Shown one piece after another: positions 56,201 to 64,000 of a stretch of DNA of 64,000 bases. Origin of the DNA: Sphingobacterium alkalisoli (GTDB taxonomy: Bacteria; Bacteroidota; Bacteroidia; Sphingobacteriales; Sphingobacteriaceae); the NCBI RefSeq assembly GCF_005049105.1, contig NZ_SUKA01000002.1:679713-743712 (forward strand). The letters are read 5' to 3'. Made by a program: the position numbers and the translations under genes. Each line of letters starts with the position of its first letter. Positions within the stretch are counted from its first letter, which is position 1. The notes below the pieces were generated by a model. The model was given only the letters and a program-made list of their open reading frames with translations, searched no databases and was not told the DNA's origin.

Positions 56201-59200
56201 GGTCTATTGAATGGTGCTGGTGTTCAAAACGTAGACCATGCAATCAGTACTAACTCTTCTGATTATTCTGAAATCAGCACAGGAACGGTTGCTGTGGCAG
56301 CAGAAGTATCGCAACGAATTTATTTTAACAAGCTATCTACCGCAGGTGATACGCTAAAAGTACGTTTACAATTAGATCCGTCAAGCTTAGCGTCTGTAGA
56401 TCTTCTAGGCAGATATAGCATAGTGACGTATAATGGTAGTTCAGTAGCGGAAACGTTTACACTACAACAGGGAGTAATCAACAACCTTAATTTGTTGAAT
56501 CTTTTCCGTTCAGGTGGTATTCAGACGTTGACCTATCAAGCGGCTCTTCCATATGACAGAGTGGACGTAATTGTAGGATCAACAGCTAATGTAGCTTTGA
56601 CTCCTTCGGTGCGTCTTTATGAGGTAAAACGTATCGGTGCCGGTTGTCCAACAACGACAACACCTTCTCCTTTTGAAAATCCAACTTGTATTACCACTGT
56701 AATTGATGCATCGAATGCTGATAATATTGATAACCTATTCGACGATGATTTTGATAGTCATGCAACATTGAATTCTGGTGCCGGGGTATTATTAGGACTT
56801 GGCAATCAGTACGAAGGTTTTGTAGAGCTTGGATTCGGTGAGAAAATTCCAGCAAATAAAACGGCTTATGTGCGTATCGATTTTGATCCGACATTATTAG
56901 ATAATCTTCTGGGTGGTAGCATAGGAGGTACTTTGGCTAGTGTTGTAAATGGGTTGACGCTAGGAGATCATTATTTCTCTGTGCAAGCGAAGGATGGTTC
57001 AACGGTAGTACTTCAAGGAGGTAGTAACAATAATTTTGGTGATAATAACGATAGACTTCGCATCGTTCAGGATAACTTAGGACGGTATTATATTGCAATA
57101 ACACCAACTGCAGAGTATGATGCGATCCGGGTCACGGACCACACCAATTCTTTATTAGGATTGCTGGCGCAGCCCAATTCTATGAATGTATATGGTGCAT
57201 GTGTCGATAATCCATTGACGGATTGTCAACCCGTGTTTACCACATCGTACGATGCTTCAGGTTTGGCATTAACAGCATTAGGACTTGCTGGTTCGGGAGT
57301 GGATAATGCAGACCACGCGATCAATGCAAATACAACAGATTATTCTGAAATCAGTTTGGGTAATGTCGCTGTAGGTACATCTGTAAAACAATATTTTGAT
57401 TTCCGTAAGAGTGCATTGCCAAGTGAAGTCGTGAACTTGACCTTACAGTACGGTTCAGGTGCTTTGGATGCAAACTTGATCGGTGGCTTGGAAATAATTG
57501 CATACAATGGTGCTACTCCAGTAGCAACTTTAGATGTACAAAGCCAATTGATTAATGGTCTAAATGTACTGGGTATTCTTAATAACGGGACGAAAGGTGT
57601 AGTTCCTTTTGCACCGGGCGTAGAGTACGACAAAATAAGCATAGGCTTAAGAGGTGTTTTGAATGTGAGCGCATTGCCTGCATTAAGGGTGTACGCAGTT
57701 GAGAAAGATTGTAATACGCCACTGTTCGACACTTGGAAGTCTTACCAAGAGACAAGCAGCGGAACGGCTGTCGCTAATGTTAAAGGTGATGAGGAAATTG
57801 AATATACCATCCATATTGCGAATACAGGTGCCGTAGCATTAACAAACTACCGCGTGGTAGATACCATTCCGGAATATACAACGTACGTTGCGGGTTCAGG
57901 AGGTGTATTAGTCGCAGACAGCGTAGTTTTTGAAAATATAACGATTGCAGTAGGTGACACGGCAAGAGTATCCTTTAAAGTTACCGTTAATGCGGACCTA
58001 ACTGGTGCGACAAATATCAGTAACGTAGCTTATGTAAAAGAAAATGAAAACGATCCAGGTACGGGTACTGTGCCTCCGGCTGATCCTTCGACTCCTATAG
58101 CTGGTCCGGACGAGAACGTTCCTCCGGGTACGACAACAGATATACCTGTGGATCCGAATTCTTCGGTGTCGACTTGGAAAGGTTTTGGTATTGCTAACGG
58201 TACGAGTACAACTTCGGTTAGTGGTGGTGAAACAGTAACGTATACGATATATATAGCGAATACGGGTAACCAAACTTTAACAGGGGTATCAATTTCTGAT
58301 GCCTTACCTGTCGGAACAACGTATGTATCCGGTGGTACGTTAAATGGTGCGTCTGTTGATTTTGCAGGAATCGATATTCCGGTAGGAGATACAGTAACGA
58401 GAAGTTTCGATGTATCGGTTCAAGATAATTTGACTGGTGTGACAGAAATCAGCAACGTAGCTGTAGTAACGGCTGCCGGAACACCGACGTCGACAGCACC
58501 TGCAGATCCAACTGATGCAACGGCTGGTCCTGCACCGGGAACAAACCCTGGTGATCCCACGTTGATTCCGGTTGATCCGACAGATGATCTCGTCGCTTGG
58601 AAAGGGTACAGTATCGCAAACGGTACATCTAACACCACGGTAAGTGGTGGGGAAGATGTAACGTACACGATTTATATTAAAAATGAAAGTAATCAGGATT
58701 TAGCGGGCTTGTCCGTATCCGATGCTATTCCTGCAGGTACGACCTATGTTTCGGGTGGTACATTGAATGGTAACACCGTTGACTTTACAAACATCAATGT
58801 AGCCTTTGGACAGACTGCATCTGTAAGTTTCGTGGTCAAAGTGGATGTGGACTTGACTGGAATCAATGCAATTAGTAATGTTGCACTAGTTAAAACAGAT
58901 CTGTCTGATCCAGGTACACCGACAGTACCTCCAGCTGATCCTATGGATCCTCCGGCTGGACCTGATCCTAGTGCAACTCCGGGTGACCCAACCGAAATTC
59001 CGGTACAGGACATTTATACAATCGACTTGAGCTTGGCTGGCGTAAGTGATGGTGCGAACTCAGGACAAGCGCAAGCAAATGATGTAATTACCTATACGGT
59101 TACCATTACAAATACAGGAAATAAAGATTTAACAAACGTTCAGCTTGTTGACGCCATTCCGACGAATACGACATTGCTTGATGCGGTTGACTTTACCCAA

Positions 59201-62200
59201 AATGGTCCGAATGTAGAGTTAACCATTCCGACATTGGCCGTGGGTGCAACACAAACCTATACATTTACAGTAACGGTAGATGATCCACTTGATACTGGTG
59301 TTGTATTGTCTATCGACAATAGCGTAACTGCCAGCAATGCGGAGGTAAGCGAGACGGCAATACACAGTATGCCGACTGATTGTATAGAACTTGGATTAGC
59401 AAACTTAGACCTGACAACTTCCGTCGGACAGGTATGTATTGGTGGATCTGTTACCTTAAATGCCGACCTTTTGGGCGCAGCAGCGGGTATAGACCCAACT
59501 TTCATTAAGTGGTACAGTGGATTCAATGGCAACGCACTAAGTGGCTATTTAGGCGAAGGTGCTTCCATAGTAGTGACTCCGACACAAACGGGTACTGCAA
59601 CTTATTATGCTATTATCGCGGGATCAGGTTTCTGTTTCGATAATCCTCCTGCGCAAGTGTCAGTCTCTGTAGATGCATTGCCAAACACACCGACAATAAC
59701 GGCAAGTGCAGCTACAGTGTGTGAAAGTGAAACGATGACGTTAACTGCTATAGCGGGTGCTGCCAGCTATATCTGGTACAGAGGTGCTGATTTGTTAACA
59801 GAAACCTCAAATACATTGACAATCGCTTCTGCTTCTTTATCAGATGCAGGACAATATACAGTGATCGCTGTTAATGCGGCTAATTGTGAAAGTGCAGTTT
59901 CTGCACCGGTAACTATCGGTGTTACACCAAGAGCAACTGCAGCCGATGTCGCAGTGACAGGTAATGACCCAGTATGTGAGGGATCAGCGGTAACTTTAAC
60001 GACAACTTCTACGCTGACGAATCCAATTTTCTATTGGTACGACAGTGCTTCTGCAACAACGCCAGAATTTACTGGACCTAGCTTGAATTTGGTGCCAAAT
60101 GCGACAGTAACCTATTATGTTGCTGTATCGGGAGACGGTGTTTGTGAGAGCGCAATTGCGGATCGCATTTCGGTAACCGTTACGGTAAATCCAGCTCCGG
60201 TAATCGTGTTTAACGAAGCATCTTCTTATGCAATAGAAATAAACGAAAGTGTTGCTGTGCCAACGTACAATACCGAGGCCGGTGTGACTTACCAATGGAA
60301 AGATCAGTCGGGTGCCGACTTTAACGGAACGACCTTCGGACCTTTTACTTCTCCGGGTACGCATGTTTATACCTTGATCGGAACAAATACACTTTCGGGC
60401 TGTCAAACAGCTGCGAGTGTAACTATCCGTGTATTCAATCCGGGCGAATGTCCTCCGGTATATACCAGGGTATATGGAAATGATGCGTCGCAATATGATG
60501 TAACTAAACTGTTGTTTGTTAACTTGGGTTCCGTAACGAATCCAACCCAAGCAGCAGATCAAAATGTGGCAACATTTAGTACACTGACAGAGGTGGCTAA
60601 TGTAGCCGGACTTTTGGGACAAACTTACCAGAACATCAAATGGACTGGTAGCCCAATTGCTGCTGGTACTCCTGTAACCGTGAAATTAGGCAAGACCTTA
60701 ACTGTTGCACAGCTTGCCGGTGGTATCCGTGTTCAGCCAATCAATGCTGCAGGAAATCCAGTTGGTGTATCGCATCTTGTCGATGGAGACTTAGTCAACA
60801 TCGTTGCTGGCGAGAATATTTTTGATTTCACCTTCGTTCCAACAAATGCAAGTGGACAGCAAGTAGTTTATAGTGGAGTGAAAGTTTACTTATCTGCTTT
60901 AGCTACTGTAGCACAGTCTGTAAATCTATACGAAGCGTATTACCATACTCCAGGTACGCCAGATTGTGACGAGCCGAATGGCGTGATCGATGTGTTAAGT
61001 GGTATCGAGCGTCCAATCGGAGGTGTAGGTGCATTGAATGGTTTAGTCAATGTTGTCGATGCTGCAAATGCAGTGGATGGTAGTGATGGAACGTTTGCAG
61101 TGCTCAACAATGCGGTTGGTGTTAACGCGTATACCCGCTTAGAGGTATTGTATAGTACACCTGCACTTGCTGGCGATACGCTGACCATCAGAGTTGGAAA
61201 ACCATCGTCACTATTGACAGTAGGTTTGTTAGAATCCTTTACGATTCAACCTTACCTAGGCAATACAGCGGTAGGTGCACCAATCCATAACGATGGAACG
61301 CTATTGAAGATCACGCTTCTTGCCGGAAACGAGCAAGCTGATGTAAAATTCATCGCTAACGCGCCATTTGATCGCGTGAAGATTCTATACGGTGGTGTAG
61401 CTTCTGTACTGGATCAATTGCAGGTGCATGAGATTACACGCACGATTCCTGCTGTTGTCGCAGGACCAAATGGCGATAATAAATTTAAAATATGTCCGGA
61501 AGGTGATATTACTATCCCGGTTCCAGATAATTGTACAACATACCAAATCTATGATGCTCCTACAGGTGGTAATATGGTAAATGTTACCGAGCTATCAGAG
61601 GGAATACATACTTTATATGTACAAACTATACGTTTTGGTACTTGCGAAACTGGTGAAAGAACACCAATCGAAGTTAACGTAAACGAACTACCTGCAATCT
61701 CCTCTCAACCGCAAAGTGTGACGGTTGATGCAGGGACGACAGCGACGTTTACAGTAGCATTAAGCAATACCGCGTTACCTGTTACTTACCAATGGCAAAC
61801 ATCTACAGACGGTGGTGCAACTTGGCTAGATATAACCAACGCTACTACTGCTTCTTTTGATGTTGTAGTTCCTGCAACTCAAACGGAAGGCATTTTTGCA
61901 AGTTACCGCGTATTGGTGACTTCAATAGATGGAGGATGTACGGTTGAATCCGCTCCTGCTATTCTTAATGTTGTTAAGAACTACGGTTTCGACGACGATG
62001 CAATTACTAAAATAGGAGATGCACCTACAGCTACAGCCGGTGAAGCATACAGTTATACGGTTACTGTAGAGAACCAAGGTCCATCTGTGATTGAAGCGGG
62101 TACTGTACTTTACTTACAGGATGTTGTTTCGGCCGGACAGACCCTTACCGGCATTACCTCAACAGGTGGTACAGTAAGTGCAATCGGCGCGACGGGTGAG

Positions 62201-64000
62201 TTCACCTTTACGCCTGGGACTGCTATCGCCGTTGATGGTACGTTCAGTCTTACGGTTACTGTCAATGTAGATGCGGCAATCACTGCGGATATTATCAATA
62301 ACACAATTAAGATTTGGAGCGAAGATCCAGCGGGTGACTATACTACACCAGAGGGTACAGCTACTACACCTGATATTCCGGTAGACCGCGACTACGGATG
62401 GGGTGATCCGGATGCAGTTAAGAAAGCCGGTGATGCACCTACAGCTACAGCCGGTGAAGCATACAGTTATACGGTTACGTTGACAAATAAAGGTACGTCT
62501 ACGATCCTTCCAGGAACTATGTTGTATTTACAGGATGCAGTGAGTGCCGGACAGGTGATCAGCGGTATCACTTCGAGCAATGGTATGGTGGGTACGGTAG
62601 CAGGGGACGGTTCGTTCACGCTTGAAGTGGCGACAGCAGTTGCGCCTAACGAGAGCCTAACGCTTACGGTAAGTGTAGATGTAGCAACTGACATCGTAGC
62701 TGATGTAATCAATAACACAATCAATATCTGGAGCGAAGATCCAGCGGGCGACTATACCACACCAGAGGGTACAGCTACTACACCTGATATTCCGGTAGAC
62801 CGCGACTACGGATGGGGTGATCCGGATGCAGTTAAGAAAACCGGTGATGCAGCTACTGCAACGGCCGGTGAAGCATACAGCTATACGGTTACATTGACAA
62901 ATAAAGGTGCGTCTACGATCCTTCCAGGAACTATGTTGTATCTACAGGATGCAGTGAGTGCCGGACAGGCGATCAGCGGTATCACTTCGAGCAATGGTAT
63001 GGTGGGTACGGTAGCAGGGGACGGTTCGTTCACGCTTGAAGTGGCGACAGCAGTTGCGCCTAACGAGAGCCTGACGCTTACGGTAAGTGTAGATGTAGCA
63101 GCTGACATCGTAGCTGATGTAATCAATAACACAATCAATATCTGGAGCGAAGATCCGGCTGGTGACTATACTACACCAGAGGGTACAGCTACTACACCTG
63201 ATATTCCGGTAGACCGTGACTACGGATGGGGTGATCCGGATGCAGTTAAGAAAGCCGGTGATGCACCTACAGCTACAGCCGGTGAAGCATACAGTTACAC
63301 GGTTACGTTGACAAACAAAGGTACGTCTACGATCCTTCCAGGAACTATGTTGTATCTACAGGATGCAGTGAGTGCCGGACAGGTGATCAGCGGTATCACT
63401 TCGAGCAATGGTATGGTGGGTATGGTAGCAGGGGACGGTTCGTTCACGCTTGAGGTGGCGACAGCAGTTGCGCCTAACGAGAGCCTAACGCTTACGGTAA
63501 GTGTAGATGTAGCAACTGACATCGTAGCTGATGTAATCAATAACACAATCAATATCTGGAGCGAAGATCCAGCGGGTGACTATACCACACCAGAGGGTAC
63601 AGCTACTACACCTGATATTAATGTAAATAGAGTATCTAATTTTAGCGTTTCTAAGACAACAACTGCTACCAGTGCTATCGCCGGAGAGAGTGTTGACTTC
63701 AAAGTGGTACTGACCAACAACGGTCCGTCTACCGCTAAGACAGGACATGAAGTGATTATCACTGAAAAACCTGACGGGCTTGTTATCGCAGGTGGCGACA
63801 TCACGGTGACAAGCGGAAATGCTACGTTCGACGGAGTATACGACGCAGCTACCGGAGTGTTCACGATCGAAGTGAGCAACGAGGTCAATGTGGGCGGTAC
63901 GATCGAACTGAATATTACAGGTCATGTTCCTGCGAATGCTACGGGTACGGTTAAGAACGGTATCGAAGTAGATGACGATGAAGACGAGACGCCACCGATC
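53285..64000 (+). CDS. Giant multidomain adhesin-like surface protein (N-terminal part; runs out of the window)
   Basis: Open from the ATG at 53285 through base 64000 with no in-frame stop seen: at least 3572 codons. A signal peptide (to ~36) precedes four A/B module pairs (~40-1478), the same as in the 49797 gene. Next come four DUF11-like domains (~1480-2020; text such as VTYTIYIANTGNQTLTGVSI) joined by Pro/Asp/Gly linkers. Ig-like domains follow (VCESETMTLTAIAGAASYIWY), then a further module-like region (~2380-2720), another Ig-like domain (QPQSVTVDAG) and near-identical 137-138-residue repeats (~2900 on). It is probably exported by type IX secretion, but its C-terminus is not in the window. 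A role in adhesion or matrix building is inferred from architecture. Confidence 0.85.
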   Translation, partial: MKNIKTVDLKPGILSLGRYVLLFILLISGITSYGQTKEYATVTPSSGAVAVGLLGSGSSGVDDPGNAANSSEASFAKITSTRVLAGLVGSGDGWLQLKFENDLQPNDWVYIRYSGISQTGLTLGLGSLLGAPSNFIQATLYKNATANAGSSGHGTLLGSSANVKFVTDNDGVTYIAVQSTDNVEAFNSVRIRLTFAADVNVLATRTINIHYAYAVSNIPDCAPVAYAGDGEASGVGLNLGSLLGASNRVVENPSYAIDNNTSNYSVLKSSLLSVAGSFSQGFYFPSSSEANSVLKVRLQLSSAIADVSLLGGYYIRAYDGTNPTPVLNQQIQGGLINGLDLLGALNSGGILTIRLNVAQPFDRVEVVLENTIGVSIGADLRIYGVTRSSASCPEPPPTANPLFDPMCANTTVVSSLNADDPQFAVDDNFDSYATLRSDAGILVGLGSRAGHLEVNFPSAVPARKTTYIRIDYDEDILKSLLAGSLGNLVGGLVNGLVLGDHFFEVELKDGGTQTLNTSSANLFDSSNGQVRIVQDKTGRYYIAIKADQPFTNIRLTDRTTAVVGLLSADKYLNVYNVCYDASDEICDPAFSTSYEGSGITLDLLQLGQTGVLNPERSIDDDTNTFSEINLGLLGVAGSMSQYIDFNSLSDPQSVFKIKLAVKASATLNVDLLGAYEIIAYNGNTEVYRRSLGGGLLNGTNVLGLLGGGNPGTLTFAPGKAFDRIEIRVNSLVGVSAFESSVEVYDVKRFGPAGSGCEDPDFNLPTPTPTPFEDPSCEATVVAWEHADYPYLAADGNNESFATLTASSGTLLGMGAYSGFLEYEFPTSIPANKTSYVRIDMDGDVLDRLLSGTLGVLVDNVGGLLLGDHYFSVEAKTAETGGTTVLTGSSQSGFVNVTGGDLRIVQDNIGRYYIAITPNADYQNIRITEHFPSLVGLTQDVASMKIFEACMEMGTDNCLPAQFTSFDQSGLSLGLLNGAGVQNVDHAISTNSSDYSEISTGTVAVAAEVSQRIYFNKLSTAGDTLKVRLQLDPSSLASVDLLGRYSIVTYNGSSVAETFTLQQGVINNLNLLNLFRSGGIQTLTYQAALPYDRVDVIVGSTANVALTPSVRLYEVKRIGAGCPTTTTPSPFENPTCITTVIDASNADNIDNLFDDDFDSHATLNSGAGVLLGLGNQYEGFVELGFGEKIPANKTAYVRIDFDPTLLDNLLGGSIGGTLASVVNGLTLGDHYFSVQAKDGSTVVLQGGSNNNFGDNNDRLRIVQDNLGRYYIAITPTAEYDAIRVTDHTNSLLGLLAQPNSMNVYGACVDNPLTDCQPVFTTSYDASGLALTALGLAGSGVDNADHAINANTTDYSEISLGNVAVGTSVKQYFDFRKSALPSEVVNLTLQYGSGALDANLIGGLEIIAYNGATPVATLDVQSQLINGLNVLGILNNGTKGVVPFAPGVEYDKISIGLRGVLNVSALPALRVYAVEKDCNTPLFDTWKSYQETSSGTAVANVKGDEEIEYTIHIANTGAVALTNYRVVDTIPEYTTYVAGSGGVLVADSVVFENITIAVGDTARVSFKVTVNADLTGATNISNVAYVKENENDPGTGTVPPADPSTPIAGPDENVPPGTTTDIPVDPNSSVSTWKGFGIANGTSTTSVSGGETVTYTIYIANTGNQTLTGVSISDALPVGTTYVSGGTLNGASVDFAGIDIPVGDTVTRSFDVSVQDNLTGVTEISNVAVVTAAGTPTSTAPADPTDATAGPAPGTNPGDPTLIPVDPTDDLVAWKGYSIANGTSNTTVSGGEDVTYTIYIKNESNQDLAGLSVSDAIPAGTTYVSGGTLNGNTVDFTNINVAFGQTASVSFVVKVDVDLTGINAISNVALVKTDLSDPGTPTVPPADPMDPPAGPDPSATPGDPTEIPVQDIYTIDLSLAGVSDGANSGQAQANDVITYTVTITNTGNKDLTNVQLVDAIPTNTTLLDAVDFTQNGPNVELTIPTLAVGATQTYTFTVTVDDPLDTGVVLSIDNSVTASNAEVSETAIHSMPTDCIELGLANLDLTTSVGQVCIGGSVTLNADLLGAAAGIDPTFIKWYSGFNGNALSGYLGEGASIVVTPTQTGTATYYAIIAGSGFCFDNPPAQVSVSVDALPNTPTITASAATVCESETMTLTAIAGAASYIWYRGADLLTETSNTLTIASASLSDAGQYTVIAVNAANCESAVSAPVTIGVTPRATAADVAVTGNDPVCEGSAVTLTTTSTLTNPIFYWYDSASATTPEFTGPSLNLVPNATVTYYVAVSGDGVCESAIADRISVTVTVNPAPVIVFNEASSYAIEINESVAVPTYNTEAGVTYQWKDQSGADFNGTTFGPFTSPGTHVYTLIGTNTLSGCQTAASVTIRVFNPGECPPVYTRVYGNDASQYDVTKLLFVNLGSVTNPTQAADQNVATFSTLTEVANVAGLLGQTYQNIKWTGSPIAAGTPVTVKLGKTLTVAQLAGGIRVQPINAAGNPVGVSHLVDGDLVNIVAGENIFDFTFVPTNASGQQVVYSGVKVYLSALATVAQSVNLYEAYYHTPGTPDCDEPNGVIDVLSGIERPIGGVGALNGLVNVVDAANAVDGSDGTFAVLNNAVGVNAYTRLEVLYSTPALAGDTLTIRVGKPSSLLTVGLLESFTIQPYLGNTAVGAPIHNDGTLLKITLLAGNEQADVKFIANAPFDRVKILYGGVASVLDQLQVHEITRTIPAVVAGPNGDNKFKICPEGDITIPVPDNCTTYQIYDAPTGGNMVNVTELSEGIHTLYVQTIRFGTCETGERTPIEVNVNELPAISSQPQSVTVDAGTTATFTVALSNTALPVTYQWQTSTDGGATWLDITNATTASFDVVVPATQTEGIFASYRVLVTSIDGGCTVESAPAILNVVKNYGFDDDAITKIGDAPTATAGEAYSYTVTVENQGPSVIEAGTVLYLQDVVSAGQTLTGITSTGGTVSAIGATGEFTFTPGTAIAVDGTFSLTVTVNVDAAITADIINNTIKIWSEDPAGDYTTPEGTATTPDIPVDRDYGWGDPDAVKKAGDAPTATAGEAYSYTVTLTNKGTSTILPGTMLYLQDAVSAGQVISGITSSNGMVGTVAGDGSFTLEVATAVAPNESLTLTVSVDVATDIVADVINNTINIWSEDPAGDYTTPEGTATTPDIPVDRDYGWGDPDAVKKTGDAATATAGEAYSYTVTLTNKGASTILPGTMLYLQDAVSAGQAISGITSSNGMVGTVAGDGSFTLEVATAVAPNESLTLTVSVDVAADIVADVINNTINIWSEDPAGDYTTPEGTATTPDIPVDRDYGWGDPDAVKKAGDAPTATAGEAYSYTVTLTNKGTSTILPGTMLYLQDAVSAGQVISGITSSNGMVGMVAGDGSFTLEVATAVAPNESLTLTVSVDVATDIVADVINNTINIWSEDPAGDYTTPEGTATTPDINVNRVSNFSVSKTTTATSAIAGESVDFKVVLTNNGPSTAKTGHEVIITEKPDGLVIAGGDITVTSGNATFDGVYDAATGVFTIEVSNEVNVGGTIELNITGHVPANATGTVKNGIEVDDDEDETPPI
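53393..57715 (+). repeat. Four A/B module pairs with Leu/Gly-rich inserts
   Basis: Approximate pairs: 53393-54480, 54487-55572, 55590-56650 and 56665-57715. A-modules have a Leu/Gly-rich stretch after an RID-type strand, ending LGDHYF or similar, then RIVQDNLGRYYIAI. B-modules have a GGLLNGLNLLG-like turn followed by PFDRVEV. The units are diverged at the DNA level, so they are old duplications. Confidence 0.65.
57735..59345 (+). repeat. DUF11-like domain repeats with Pro/Asp/Gly linkers
   Basis: Four domains. The second and third begin with WKG at 58175 and 58598, a period of 423 bp (141 codons). Each has YTIYI-N-G-type strands, DAIP-GTTYVSGG and ISNVA, then a PADP-AGP-GDPT-IPVDP linker. 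Confidence 0.7.
61985..63637 (+). repeat. Tandem 414-bp repeats in the giant gene
   Basis: Units start (GGA-TGG-GGT-GAT, encoding GWGDPDAVKK) at 62396, 62810 and 63224, exactly 414 bp (138 codons) apart. A diverged first unit starts at 61985. Units two to four differ at only a few positions, for example Val/Ala in GQVISG and Thr/Met in MVGTVAG. Similarity ends near 63619. Confidence 0.85.

Noticed and set aside
57998..60622. Several long minus-strand frames under the adhesin
   Set aside because: They have no signal, domain or neighbour support and are explained by the low stop-codon frequency opposite a Thr/Gly/Val-rich coding frame.
62467..63552. Three nearly identical 85-aa minus-strand frames
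   Set aside because: They are the antisense of the 414-bp adhesin repeats. Their similarity follows from the repeats, and the plus-strand frame is clearly coding.
61985..63637. Regular repeats that could suggest a CRISPR array
   Set aside because: The unit is 414 bp, translated in frame and without spacers, so it is a protein repeat and not a CRISPR array.

Overview
The window comes from a Bacteroidota chromosome, most likely Sphingobacteriaceae (Sphingobacterium-like). This is inferred from two SusC/SusD pairs, type IX secretion sorting signals, almost no Shine-Dalgarno sequences, -7 boxes of the form TAnnTTTG, and a split KdpD. No tRNA, rRNA, CRISPR array, insertion sequence or prophage was recognised.

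Region 1 (1-12.9 kb) is a tightly packed plus-strand glycan-utilisation operon. It opens with the 3' end of a susC and a susD. Then come a DUF5017-like lipoprotein, two unrecognised exported proteins, three SGNH/GDSL hydrolases, an MFS permease, a DUF4434-like protein, an N-acylglucosamine 2-epimerase homologue and a glucosamine-6-phosphate deaminase fused to a PIG-L deacetylase. Together they suggest capture, de-esterification, import and catabolism of an acylated amino sugar, with ManNAc to GlcNAc to fructose-6-P as the simplest reading.

Region 2 (13.2-28.9 kb) is a potassium and cation block. A divergent XRE/pentapeptide-repeat gene with a good promoter and nearby repeated motifs faces a long kdp operon: two tiny membrane peptides, a 119-aa protein, kdpF, kdpA, kdpB, kdpC, a beta-barrel porin, a KdpD sensory half and a separate histidine kinase. 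Convergent to it are a PfkB kinase and an NtrC-type sigma-54 response regulator, which appears to stand in for KdpE. A P2-type cation ATPase follows.

Region 3 (29.0-38.9 kb) is a second polysaccharide locus. susC, susD and a two-headed TIM-barrel/GH16 enzyme run on the minus strand, opposite a 952-aa membrane-spanning propeller/Y_Y_Y/LuxR regulator. The GH16 domain points to a beta-1,3-glucan (laminarin-like) substrate.

Region 4 (38.9-46.4 kb) is mostly housekeeping: a small FN3-like protein, an 884-bp gene-poor stretch with two GTTACGTAAC palindromes, arginine decarboxylase divergent from argS, a Gfo/Idh/MocA oxidoreductase, a pair of dispersed GTCGTCACTGCGAG repeats and a YhiN-type flavoprotein.

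Region 5 (46.8-64.0 kb) is a surface-protein island. Three small exported proteins share an N-terminal motif. They are followed by a 426-aa protein holding one copy of a Leu/Gly-rich module pair, a T9SS type-B cargo protein, and a giant adhesin-like gene that is open for at least 3572 codons and leaves the window. The giant protein carries four copies of the same module pair, four DUF11-like domains with Pro/Asp/Gly linkers, Ig-like domains and near-identical 414-bp tandem repeats. This island, and in particular the unrecognised module pair shared by the small and giant proteins, is the best candidate here for something undescribed.
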